DNA from: Candidatus Zixiibacteriota bacterium
Lineage (GTDB): Bacteria; Zixibacteria; MSB-5A5; GN15; FEB-12
Assembly (NCBI GenBank): GCA_034003725.1
Contig: JAVEYB010000009.1
Span: 1-64,000 of the forward strand
DNA length: 64,000 nucleotides
Direction: 5' to 3'
This document shows, one piece after another, positions 34,438-42,542 of the stretch (position 1 is the first letter of the stretch; each line of letters opens with the position of its first letter). Below the pieces are notes generated by a model. It saw only the letters and a list, made by a program, of their open reading frames with translations, did not search any database and was not told the origin of the DNA. Position numbers and translations under genes: made by a program.

Positions 34438-35967
34438 ATGACAGCCCGACTTGGTCGAATAACCGCCCGGCTCGCCGAACCCGATGTCTCAGAATGCAAT
34501 GAGATAGTGGACCGGATCAATCGCAATATTAATCCGCCCGTTGTGTTGACGCCGTCTGACGTTTACATCCGCGCGATGTATGTGGTCTCAGACAGCGTCA
34601 ACAGTTTCGGGGGTCGATTTCCCGCTGACGAACACGATCGCCTGTCGGCGCTGCTGATCGACTCGCCGGTGCTGGCAGGTCATCGCAAGGACAAGTTGCC
34701 GCTGGCCCGCACGTTTCACGCAGAGACAGTCGAGCGCAATTCTGAACGATGGGTGAAGGCGTACTTCTACTGGTTGCGGAGCGCCGACGGCGCCGACAGC
34801 CTTCGCGAGAACATCGACGGCGGCGTAATCAAAGAGTGCTCGATCGGTTTCACGTTTTCATTCGCGGAGTGTTCGATATGCGGGCGCGACATACGCCTGT
34901 GCGAACATGAACCGCTCGAGCAGTACGAAGTCGACGGGGTTTCGACGCCGTGCCATTTCAACTATCGCAAGATCGAGCGGGTCCTGGAGACGTCACTGGT
35001 ATACCGTGGGGCCACTCCCGGGACGTCGTTTACGCGCGATCTTCGGCAGTTTTCGGACGAAAACGCGACTGTCGAGGCAATGGAGGACACGGCGCCGCTG
35101 TCTCTGTCCGATCTTCCGTCGACCGATACCTACCTGGTAATCCCGCATTATGACGCGCTGCATTGTCGAATCGGCCGGGTGAAGGGCCGTCCGGTGTGTC
35201 GTCCGGTCGACGCCACGATAGCGGTACAGAACGAGAGGCTTGCGCCCGTCAATGCGGCGTTGTCGTCGCTGGGCGGCGGTTGTGTCTCCGGGAGGCTCGT
35301 GGGCTATCGCGGCCGGGATCGGTGCAGCGTTGGCGATCTCGTCGCGTATCTCGCCGGGCACACATCGCCGGTGCGCCGCGTGGTCCTGCACCTGTTGCCG
35401 ACGTCGCGGGAAGTGCCGACGGCGGCACCGACGCCTATACCGGGAGCGCCGGCGAGAATGATTCCGCATCGCTTCACCGATCGCAGCTCATTGGCTGTGT
35501 CGGCGCGGGAAATCATGACGGCGAGCGGCGTGGAGGTTCAGCCTCTCGGAAACGGGCGTAACCAGAGCTTTCACATACTTCCACAGAAGTTGACGGAACG
35601 CGACGGCGACCGCTACGAGCTGTACCAGGCGGCACATGAGCGGCGGGCCTATCTGCGTATCGTAAGCGCCGGCACGTCTCGTCACCTCGTGATTCACCAG
35701 TTCCATGTCGGTCGGTTCAAGAAGGGAGCGCGCTTCATCGCCGAGTCGCTTGGAACGCTGCCCGACACTTGCAGGCGGCGCACGCCGATCGCCACGGGAC
35801 GCACCGTTCAGTTTTCGACGACCGGCGACGGGGCAGCGGTGACGTTTGATGGCCCGCTCGCGGGGAGCTACCGTTTCCGGCAGGTTACGCTCGACGGCCG
35901 GCGGTGCACGCTGGTCTATCGACACGAATCGGGAGGAGAACGAGAGGGAGGAACACATGACTCGTGA
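34438..35967 (+). CDS. Prohead protease-like protein with long C-terminal extension
   Basis: A 509-residue protein. The N-terminal 210 residues resemble phage prohead (capsid maturation) proteases: a His in VLAGHRKDKLPLA and the Ser of GGVIKECSIGF, matching the 'H...G.SiGF' pair of the HK97-type protease. A Cys-rich knuckle CSICGRDIRLCEH follows and probably binds zinc. The remaining 300 residues are beta-rich and unassigned (about 260-500). Usual proteases of this kind are near 200 residues, so the extension could be a scaffold or a head-fibre domain. ATG 34438 has a perfect AGGAGGTGAT site. It overlaps the next gene by 11 bases. Confidence 0.65.
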   Translation: MTARLGRITARLAEPDVSECNEIVDRINRNINPPVVLTPSDVYIRAMYVVSDSVNSFGGRFPADEHDRLSALLIDSPVLAGHRKDKLPLARTFHAETVERNSERWVKAYFYWLRSADGADSLRENIDGGVIKECSIGFTFSFAECSICGRDIRLCEHEPLEQYEVDGVSTPCHFNYRKIERVLETSLVYRGATPGTSFTRDLRQFSDENATVEAMEDTAPLSLSDLPSTDTYLVIPHYDALHCRIGRVKGRPVCRPVDATIAVQNERLAPVNAALSSLGGGCVSGRLVGYRGRDRCSVGDLVAYLAGHTSPVRRVVLHLLPTSREVPTAAPTPIPGAPARMIPHRFTDRSSLAVSAREIMTASGVEVQPLGNGRNQSFHILPQKLTERDGDRYELYQAAHERRAYLRIVSAGTSRHLVIHQFHVGRFKKGARFIAESLGTLPDTCRRRTPIATGRTVQFSTTGDGAAVTFDGPLAGSYRFRQVTLDGRRCTLVYRHESGGEREGGTHDS

Positions 35968-36271
35968 TCCGGTCATCAGGGGAATCCGTCTGGGCGGGCA
36001 GTTACTGCATATGCTGGTGCTCGCGCTGGGTCTCGCGGGAGGGTACTTCATGACGGTGCAGTCGATCAGGCTGGAGCTGGCGGCAAAGGCGGAGGCGGTG
36101 ACGGTGGAGACGCTGGAGCGAAAACTCACCAACCTGGAGGTAATACTTCGCGAGGGTACGGTGACGAGGGAGCAGTTTTACGAATTTTCGCGCGAGGTCG
36201 AACGCCGGTTGGCGAGGATCGAATATTACGTGAGCGAAGATAAAGGAGGACACGACGGTGGAACCAAATAA
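35957..36271 (+). CDS. Small membrane/coiled-coil phage protein
   Basis: A 104-residue protein with one hydrophobic helix near the N-terminus (LLHMLVLALGLAGGYFMTV) followed by a charged coiled coil (AKAEAVTVETLERKLTNLEVILREG). The layout resembles small membrane-anchored phage proteins of lysis or head-binding type, but no family is assigned. It overlaps its upstream neighbour by 11 bases and its downstream neighbour by 14. Confidence 0.6.
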   Translation: MTRDPVIRGIRLGGQLLHMLVLALGLAGGYFMTVQSIRLELAAKAEAVTVETLERKLTNLEVILREGTVTREQFYEFSREVERRLARIEYYVSEDKGGHDGGTK

Positions 36272-36674
36272 CGCGCTGGCGACGGAACTACGGTTGTTTG
36301 CGGCAGAGATCGGGCCGGACAGCCTGTCCTGTATCGATTTCGACAAGCTGCGTGATACGATCGCACGGGCGGCAGCCACGCTGGAAGAATCGGCCGCCGT
36401 GTCCGCGGACCTGGCGGCGCTTCGGTCGGATTACCAAGCGCGCATCGCGGGAATGCTCAAGGCCATCTCCGCCGTTGCCCGCACGAGGGGCGGTCGCGAG
36501 GAGGCGGTTGATACCACGTTGGAGCTGTCGTCAAAGTCGACGATCGAGCTGCTGGAGTGTTATCGCCGCGCCGCCGCTCGGTTTCGTGACAATTTCCCGT
36601 CGAGTTTCGGACTGTTGCAGGTGAAGACGCCCTCCCGGGGGCTGCCTGCGGACAAGTGCCGGGATTTCCTCTAA
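36258..36674 (+). CDS. Helical phage protein of unknown function
   Basis: A 138-residue, mostly helical protein (LRDTIARAAATLEESAAVSADLAALRSDYQARIAGML). The GTG start at 36258 has AAAGGAGGA upstream and lies inside the previous gene. Its place between protease and capsid genes would suit a scaffolding or chaperone role, but nothing in the sequence shows this. Confidence 0.58.
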   Translation: MEPNNALATELRLFAAEIGPDSLSCIDFDKLRDTIARAAATLEESAAVSADLAALRSDYQARIAGMLKAISAVARTRGGREEAVDTTLELSSKSTIELLECYRRAAARFRDNFPSSFGLLQVKTPSRGLPADKCRDFL

Positions 36675-36782
36675 AGAAAGCAAACGAATGTGCCATTGAG
36701 GCCATATCCGTGCCACGCGGGATGCAACCCGGCACGTCACACGATCCCAAATGGGGATACAGTATTTACGAAGGAGGAATGG

Positions 36783-37205
36783 ATGACCATTCGCGAACAG
36801 AATCTCGAGACGATAGCTCCGGTGCTGGCGACATTCACAATTTCGCAGACCGGCGGTATCGACGACCTCACCGACGACAGTATCGGATCAGCCGTCGCGC
36901 TGACGGGCAGCTATGAAGTGGGCCCTGCGGGCGACGGGGCCCAGGTGCTGGGAAAGCTGATCAGCCTGAGCTTGAGCGATGCGGATACGGGCAAGCGTGT
37001 CGCCACGGTCCAGATCGGCGGCATCTGCAGTTTGCCGGTAGCCCCGGCGTATCCGCTGGTCGGCAACCGGGTTGTCGGGGCGGCAGGGGGCGCGGTACGC
37101 CAGGCGCCGGCTCTTGCCGGCAGCGATCCGGCGGGCGGCAATATCGGGCGCGGCACCGTGCTGAGTATCAACGGCACGACCAACTGCGTTCTTCTTCTCA
37201 ACTAG
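36783..37205 (+). CDS. Candidate capsid decoration protein
   Basis: A 140-residue protein rich in Gly, Ala and Thr with a beta character (GSAVALTGSYEVGPAGDGAQVLGKLISLSL). The C-terminal part is QIGGICSLPVAPAYPLVGNRVVGAAGG. The position, directly between the protease region and the major capsid gene, matches the protease-decoration-capsid order of lambda-like heads, and the composition fits small capsid-stabilising proteins. This is inference from order. AAGGAGG lies five bases before ATG 36783. Confidence 0.55.
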   Translation: MTIREQNLETIAPVLATFTISQTGGIDDLTDDSIGSAVALTGSYEVGPAGDGAQVLGKLISLSLSDADTGKRVATVQIGGICSLPVAPAYPLVGNRVVGAAGGAVRQAPALAGSDPAGGNIGRGTVLSINGTTNCVLLLN

Positions 37206-37217
37206 GAGGGAGTGACA

Positions 37218-38315
37218 ATGGACTTTGCTTCGTTTCTCGAATCGGCGGCCGTTCGGTTGCAGTCCGGCGCTCCGGCGCCGCAGGCCGGGCCGGTCGATCT
37301 TTCCCGGACGGCGGACATAACGGTGGACCGGGACTTGTATCTCGATGCGGAAAGCCGGGGCATGACGCTGACCGAACTGTTGGAGTGCGACGAGTATGAT
37401 CCGTCGCCGGTGGGGTCCGCGCTCGATGCGTTCGAACGGCAACTGGCCCTCGCGGGCGTACGCCTGTCGGGGAAGGCGCCGACCACGGTGGAGCAGTTTT
37501 ACCAGAAGGCCCCGTCCCTGATTCCCGAGTTTATCATGCGGGAGATCAAGCGCGGGCAGGCGATGCGTCCGGAGCTGGCGCAGCTCATCGCCAATTCCAC
37601 GACAATCGCGAGCAATCGCTATACGCCGTTCTTCATCGATACCGACGACGACGCCCGATTTTCGCTTCGCCCGGTCGGCGAAGGGGCGAACGTTCCGGCG
37701 CTGATCGTCACCGAGCAGCGCCATGCGATCACGGTCGGCGATTACGGCCTGGCGCTGAAAGCCAGCTACAAGGCTCTTCGGTACCGCACGACCTCGCAGT
37801 TCCGCGTCCTGCTGTGGTACATCGGCTTCAAGATGCAGACGGACAAGATCGGCATGATCGTCAACTGCCTGATCAACGGTGACGGCAACGACAATGCCGC
37901 CGCGATCGTGACAGGCGCGGCGAGCGGGGCGCTTACCTACGACGACCTGATCTCGCTGTGGGCACGCTTCGCGCCGTTCGAGATGAATACACTGGTTTGT
38001 CATATCAACACGCTGAAGACGATCCTGACGATGGACGAATTCAAGGATCCGATGGCGGGGTTCCGATTCCAGCGCAGCGGTGATCTGTTCAGTCCGCTGG
38101 GGGCGAAGCTGGTGCGGTCGGACGAAGTCCCGGTTGATTATGTCATCGGGCTGGACGCTCGTTTTGCGATCGAGGAAGTTGTCACGCAGCCGCTGGTGAT
38201 CGAGTACGACAAGATAATCGAGCAGCGCTTCGAGGAAGCGGTCATCTCGGAATCCGTGTCGTATGCGAAGGTCATCAAGGATGCGGCGGTGATTCTCGAC
38301 ACGGTATTTGAGTGA
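37218..38315 (+). CDS. Major capsid protein (HK97-like candidate)
   Basis: A 365-residue protein. An N-terminal region of about 90 residues (possible delta/scaffold part) is followed by KAPSLIPEFIMREIKRGQAM, typical of the start of the mature shell domain in capsid proteins of this kind. Then come VTEQRHAITVGDYGLALKASYKALRYRT, a strand-helix spine (LVCHINTLKTILTMDEF), and a C-terminal KLVRSDEVPVDYVIGLDARFAIEEV axial domain. Position and size fit the major capsid protein. ATG 37218 has an AGGAGGG site; the GTG at 37212 is less likely. Confidence 0.78.
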   Translation: MDFASFLESAAVRLQSGAPAPQAGPVDLSRTADITVDRDLYLDAESRGMTLTELLECDEYDPSPVGSALDAFERQLALAGVRLSGKAPTTVEQFYQKAPSLIPEFIMREIKRGQAMRPELAQLIANSTTIASNRYTPFFIDTDDDARFSLRPVGEGANVPALIVTEQRHAITVGDYGLALKASYKALRYRTTSQFRVLLWYIGFKMQTDKIGMIVNCLINGDGNDNAAAIVTGAASGALTYDDLISLWARFAPFEMNTLVCHINTLKTILTMDEFKDPMAGFRFQRSGDLFSPLGAKLVRSDEVPVDYVIGLDARFAIEEVVTQPLVIEYDKIIEQRFEEAVISESVSYAKVIKDAAVILDTVFE

Positions 38316-38321
38316 GCAGAT

Positions 38322-38363
38322 CGGGGCCCGGCTTGACCGGGCCCCGGCTTGACCGGGCCCCGG
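38322..38363. terminator. Triple GC-rich palindrome after the capsid gene
   Basis: Three copies of CCGGGGCCCGG-like half-palindromes separated by 'cttga' (CGGGGCCCGG-CTTGAC-CGGGCCCCGG-CTTGA-CCGGGCCCCGG). Alternative hairpins can form between neighbours. There is no T run, so it is more likely an attenuator or mRNA-stabilising structure that tunes expression after the capsid gene than a full terminator. Confidence 0.55.
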
Positions 38364-38379
38364 TTTGCCGGGGAGTATC

Positions 38380-39798
38380 ATGCACACGCGATTAGCGCTC
38401 ACGACAGCGGCACAGCCGCTGGGAGGGCTGCAGGCCGCCTGCCTGCTCGAGGTGAAGACGGGCATTCGCGCGGGAAGGCGGGTGGCGGTTTTTCTTTCCA
38501 GTCCGACCACACTGAACTGTTCGTGGTCGGACGGGCCGTACGTGAACTGGTCCACGCCTGCGGCGATCTGGTCCTCGGTGGACGGAGACGCCGGGTTCTC
38601 AGCGGCGATGGATTCGGATAACAATATCCACCTTGCGTTTATCGAGCAGTCATCGATGAACGTCATGCACGTCTGCCTCACGTTCACCGAGACCGGCTGG
38701 CAGCCGGGCGTTCCGGTAACGGTGTTTGCGGGCGATATCAATTCATCGCCGTCGGTGGCGATCGACTTATCGGATTGTCTGTGGCTGGGCTGGGTCCGGC
38801 TGACCGATCCGCCGGTCCGTCACATACATGTCAAAAGCTCGTCCGATGGGGGCGCAACGTGGGGCGCCGGAGCGGGCGATTCGGGAGAGATTATACACAG
38901 CGGCGGCATGCTGGCGACGGTGAAGGTGCTGGCCGGTCCGAGCCGGCTGCACGCCGTGTATTACTACGCCAGCGACTATCTGTGCCATCGCAGTCGTCCG
39001 CTGCCATCGGGGAGCTGGACCGACGCGGTCACGATTGTATCGGGTGCGGAGTGCAGCAGCACGTTCGACTGCGCGCTTCGCACCGACGGGAATCCATCGG
39101 CGGCATGGGCGGCCGCGGCGCTGTATTACCGGGAGTTCGACGGAGCCCACTGGGGTCCCGCCGTGACCATCCCGGAGAGCGGAGCGACGGGCATACAACT
39201 GACGATGGCCGGGCCCGAACCGATCATCACGTTTGTGCGCTCAATCGATGTCGGGCACGCGCAGCCGTACTCGCTGCGTCGGCAGAACGGCGTGTTCAGC
39301 GAGGCCGCGCTGCTTGACGCGCGAGTCGGCGAGTTCGACCGGGTATTCTGTTATCACGGCGCCACGGCGTCGTTTGCCGATGTCACGTCAGCGGCGCGCA
39401 GCGTGCAGTCGGGCGATATGGTTCACCCGCAGTCATCGGCTCTCCTCGGGGGCCCGGGGGACGCGGTGTTTTTCGCCGCAGGGCGGCCGTTTCGCTATGT
39501 CTGGCTGACGCTGAGCACACCGGGAGCGGGGGGAACCGTGAGTGTCAGCTACTGGGACGGCGCCTCGTGGCGGGGGGTTGTTCCGTATGGCGGACCGCCG
39601 GCGCTCGATGCGTCTGAACTCGATCTCTGGGTCTGGCCGGACTATGCTTCTCTTCCGGCCGACTGGCAGAAGTCAACGGTGAACGGGGTCGCCGGCTTCT
39701 GGATCAAGGTGGAGGTTGTGTCGCCGTACACGACCGCCCCGGTGGGAACACGGGCAAATATGGTCTCCGGTATAGAGGCCATGCGGGCAGGGAGGTGA
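38380..39798 (+). CDS. Beta-propeller-like phage tail/receptor protein
   Basis: A 472-residue beta-rich protein. Residues about 40-330 show repeating blades with Asp-box-like sequences (SSDGGATWGAGAG), as in sialidase/BNR-type propellers. The C-terminal part has a fold with YVWLTLSTPGAGGTVSVSYWDGASWRGV and VAGFWIKVEV, common in phage tail and bacterial surface proteins. It probably binds surface sugars. ATG 38380 has GGGGAG upstream. Phage role is inferred from position. Confidence 0.6.
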   Translation: MHTRLALTTAAQPLGGLQAACLLEVKTGIRAGRRVAVFLSSPTTLNCSWSDGPYVNWSTPAAIWSSVDGDAGFSAAMDSDNNIHLAFIEQSSMNVMHVCLTFTETGWQPGVPVTVFAGDINSSPSVAIDLSDCLWLGWVRLTDPPVRHIHVKSSSDGGATWGAGAGDSGEIIHSGGMLATVKVLAGPSRLHAVYYYASDYLCHRSRPLPSGSWTDAVTIVSGAECSSTFDCALRTDGNPSAAWAAAALYYREFDGAHWGPAVTIPESGATGIQLTMAGPEPIITFVRSIDVGHAQPYSLRRQNGVFSEAALLDARVGEFDRVFCYHGATASFADVTSAARSVQSGDMVHPQSSALLGGPGDAVFFAAGRPFRYVWLTLSTPGAGGTVSVSYWDGASWRGVVPYGGPPALDASELDLWVWPDYASLPADWQKSTVNGVAGFWIKVEVVSPYTTAPVGTRANMVSGIEAMRAGR

Positions 39799-39802
39799 TG
39801 TC

Positions 39803-40612
39803 GTGTCGTATGCATCGATCAAACAGGTGCGATCCCACCTGGTAGACAATCGCCCTCTTGCTGACGCCGTGTACAATCAGGCGGTGGTTCTCACCGGCAC
39901 AGAGTGGATACGGCTGTTCGGCGGAGCGATCGATCCGGTTTCAGTTGCCGTCAAGGGGCGACGGTCATCGCAGTTGACTCGTGTCGCGCTCGTCGTTGGG
40001 CCGGTGCCGGTGTCGGTGGGAGCGAGTGACCTGGAAGTCGGCAGCGTTGTAGTCGCATCCGATAGTTCACTCGGCCACGTCTACCGCGAGAATATCGATT
40101 ACACCGTTGACTATATCCACGGGAAGATTGTCGTGCGAACCGACGGCGAGCTTGTCGACGGCTCCCCGGTGACCGTCTGGTACGGTTCGTATGAGCCGTA
40201 TCAACGGGACACGGACTTTCACCTCGACGCCGAGAACGGTTCCATTCGCAGGCTCGTTTCGGGGCGGATAGTGAACGGAGAGCTGGTGCTCGTGGACTAT
40301 CGCCCGGTGTACGCAAGCTTCGCCGACGAGATCGTGGAAACCGCAACGGCCGAGGCCAACGGTGTGATCGAGCGCTCGGTTGATCCGGGGAGGGAGTTCG
40401 GCGCCGATCCGAGTCTGAGTCTCGCAGCGACGTACTATGCTCTTGCGATCGTTTGCCGCGCGGCAGCGTCGCGGGCGCTCGGTGCCGGCGGGGGCGATCG
40501 GCTCGCGCCGGCCTGGATGAAACTGGCCGACGATTACGCCGCGCGCTCCGAGGAACGGCTCCGGGAATTTCGGCCCGCGGTGGGTGGATTGCACCCACCC
40601 GTCCGCAGCTAG
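39803..40612 (+). CDS. Phage neck/connector-like protein
   Basis: A 269-residue protein. The first 185 residues are beta-rich (VYRENIDYTVDYIHGKIVV, a form often seen in phage structural proteins). The last 80 are helical (FADEIVETATAEANGVIERSV ... AIVCRAAASRAL), like adaptor proteins that sit between portal and tail. The GTG 39803 start has GGGAGGTGAT upstream, four bases after the previous stop codon. The function is inferred from order and shape only. Confidence 0.5.
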   Translation: MSYASIKQVRSHLVDNRPLADAVYNQAVVLTGTEWIRLFGGAIDPVSVAVKGRRSSQLTRVALVVGPVPVSVGASDLEVGSVVVASDSSLGHVYRENIDYTVDYIHGKIVVRTDGELVDGSPVTVWYGSYEPYQRDTDFHLDAENGSIRRLVSGRIVNGELVLVDYRPVYASFADEIVETATAEANGVIERSVDPGREFGADPSLSLAATYYALAIVCRAAASRALGAGGGDRLAPAWMKLADDYAARSEERLREFRPAVGGLHPPVRS

Positions 40613-40624
40613 GAGGTAACGCTT

Positions 40625-40996
40625 ATGTCAGCACTCGAACGTGTGACGGCTCGGCGGGTCTGGTTCGTGCCGGGTGTGATGGTGTACGGCGCCGCGGACA
40701 GTGTCGGACTCGGGATGCTGATCGCCGAGACAATCGGCAGTCAGCGGGGCGTCTATTACCAGACGATGGAGGTCGGCGCCGATCGGCAGCAAGTTCGGTT
40801 TGACTCGCTCATCGATCACCGCGGCAACCGGTTGCCGTCGACGATCCGGGCGCCGAGGGTGATACCGCGATCGCGTTCGGAATACGCGGTCTTCGTCACC
40901 GCGCCCGAATCCGACGAATCGTTCGTGATTGCGCGTGAGTCGCTCTCGCCGGGTCCGGTCGTGGCGGACCTGCTCATCGTGGAACTCGGCCTATGA
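40625..40996 (+). CDS. Small phage structural protein, unknown
   Basis: A 123-residue beta-rich protein (VWFVPGVMVYGAADSVGLGMLIAETIG, MEVGADRQQVRFDSLIDHRGN). An AGGAGG site lies upstream of ATG 40625. It overlaps the next start by ATGA. Size and place would fit a head-tail joining or tail-completion protein; no family is assigned. Confidence 0.52.
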   Translation: MSALERVTARRVWFVPGVMVYGAADSVGLGMLIAETIGSQRGVYYQTMEVGADRQQVRFDSLIDHRGNRLPSTIRAPRVIPRSRSEYAVFVTAPESDESFVIARESLSPGPVVADLLIVELGL

Positions 40997-41283
40997 GTGA
41001 CACTCAGGCAGTCGACTCCGCGGAGTCAAAGAGGATAATCGAAAAGCTCGACACGCTGATCGATGCGATGCTCGAGCAGATAGAGTCCGAAGTCAGCAAA
41101 CATACCAAACTGGGAGACCTGATTCGTATGATACATCTTCGCTACAAACTGATGCCGGATCACTCCAGCCAGAAGGAATTCTGGAAAATGGTGGAGAAGA
41201 TCAGGCAGGAGAAGCTGCCAGTCGCGCTGCCCGAGGCGTCGGCGACGGCAGCGCGGACCGAACGAAAGAAGGCGTCGACATGA
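40993..41283 (+). CDS. Small helical phage protein
   Basis: A 96-residue, charged helical protein (IIEKLDTLIDAMLEQIESEVSKHTKLGDLIRMI then FWKMVEKIRQEK). It is coupled by ATGA overlaps to both neighbours. A small DNA-binding terminase subunit or a tail chaperone would have such a size and character, but there is no motif to decide. Confidence 0.52.
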   Translation: MSDTQAVDSAESKRIIEKLDTLIDAMLEQIESEVSKHTKLGDLIRMIHLRYKLMPDHSSQKEFWKMVEKIRQEKLPVALPEASATAARTERKKAST

Positions 41284-42533
41284 GCGGGAGCATCAGCACA
41301 CTGCTTACTCTCGTGGTCGCGATCTGCGTATCGCCTGCGACCGACTCATCGGGCAACGCGCCATTCGCAGAGTGGCGGCTTGACAGCGGACGGTTCGGCG
41401 CGATGGCGCTGTCTCGTAACCTGGCGGCGCGGCTGGAACGGTCGCGAGGCGACAGTGAGTCGCCTGCTTTGACGATCAGCGGATGGGACGGCGGCGGGTC
41501 TTTTTCGGTCGTTTTTGATTCGAGCGATTCGGCGCCGTCGGAGGTGTTCGTTCGGTCGGCGGGAACGAAGTCATCGGTTGCGGCGGTCGTTGCACAGTCA
41601 TGCACGCACCATGTGTTCGTGCGCGATGACGGCGCGCTTGAGTGGAATATCGTCCTGGCGACTCCACCGCCGGCGGGTCGGCTGGCATTCGGACTGCGCT
41701 CCCACGGCGTGCGCTTCCTGTACCAGGGGCCGTTGTCGGCGGCGGACAGTGCGGAGGGCGCCGAACGCCCGGACAGCGTGGTCGGATCGTACGCCGTTTA
41801 TTATGCCGGTAAGATGCCTCGTGAATCGGACCCGGGTAACCCGGCACGTATATTCGGCACGGGCAAGGTGTGCCACATCTATCGACCGAAAGCGTGGGAC
41901 TCCGGCGGCGACACGGTCTGGTGCGAAATGGCTGTCGATACCGTGTCGCACCTGCTGATTGTCAACGCGCCGGAGTCGTTCCTGGTGTCGGCACGATACC
42001 CGGTTACGATCGATCCGACATTCGGGTGCACGGAAGTGGGCGCCAGCAACATTTCGCTGGCGACGGATGCCGCGTGCGCGAATATAGTCGACGTGCACGA
42101 AGCATCGGCAGCGGATCGGATTGTCACCTATCACTTTTCGTGCTACACGTACAACAATCCCCGGACCATAGATATGGCGGCCTACGACATGTCTGCCGGA
42201 GAGCCGGACCAGCGACTGGCGGCGCCGGTGACGATTGCGGTTCAGAACAGCGCCCCGGCACAATGGTATGTCTCATCGGTTGTGTCGCATTCCATGATCG
42301 GCGGCCGGACGTACTGTATCGCGGTCGGAGGCGTATCGGGAAGCAGCGTGCGAGCGCAGTATGACACGGATATCGGGGCGCGGTCGGACGACGCATCCGG
42401 CGGCGGCACACTGGCGCAGACCTGGAGCGTCACCGATCACCAGGACCGTCGCATGTCCTGGTACGTCACGTACGAAACCGATGACGGCGGTCAGGCTTAT
42501 GCCGGGCGACGCCGTCGACTCGGCCAACTATAG
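41280..42533 (+). CDS. Exported tail-like protein with phage-type beta domain
   Basis: A 417-residue protein with an N-terminal hydrophobic signal (ISTLLTLVVAICVSPATDSS). The segment SVVGSYAVYYAGKM ... TGKVCHIYRPKAWDSGGDTVWCEM ... ARYPVTIDPTFGCTEVG belongs to a domain that I know from hypothetical phage-associated proteins. The C-terminal half is a further beta domain (DRIVTYHFSCYTYNNPRTIDMAAYDM). A Sec signal on a virion protein is unusual. It is translationally coupled (ATGA) to the preceding gene. Confidence 0.62.
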   Translation: MSGSISTLLTLVVAICVSPATDSSGNAPFAEWRLDSGRFGAMALSRNLAARLERSRGDSESPALTISGWDGGGSFSVVFDSSDSAPSEVFVRSAGTKSSVAAVVAQSCTHHVFVRDDGALEWNIVLATPPPAGRLAFGLRSHGVRFLYQGPLSAADSAEGAERPDSVVGSYAVYYAGKMPRESDPGNPARIFGTGKVCHIYRPKAWDSGGDTVWCEMAVDTVSHLLIVNAPESFLVSARYPVTIDPTFGCTEVGASNISLATDAACANIVDVHEASAADRIVTYHFSCYTYNNPRTIDMAAYDMSAGEPDQRLAAPVTIAVQNSAPAQWYVSSVVSHSMIGGRTYCIAVGGVSGSSVRAQYDTDIGARSDDASGGGTLAQTWSVTDHQDRRMSWYVTYETDDGGQAYAGRRRRLGQL

Positions 42534-42542
42534 AGGCAGGAT

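Noticed and set aside
36888-38741. 617-codon open frame on the minus strand
   Set aside because: Antisense to the decoration, capsid and propeller genes; composition is that of a shadow frame.
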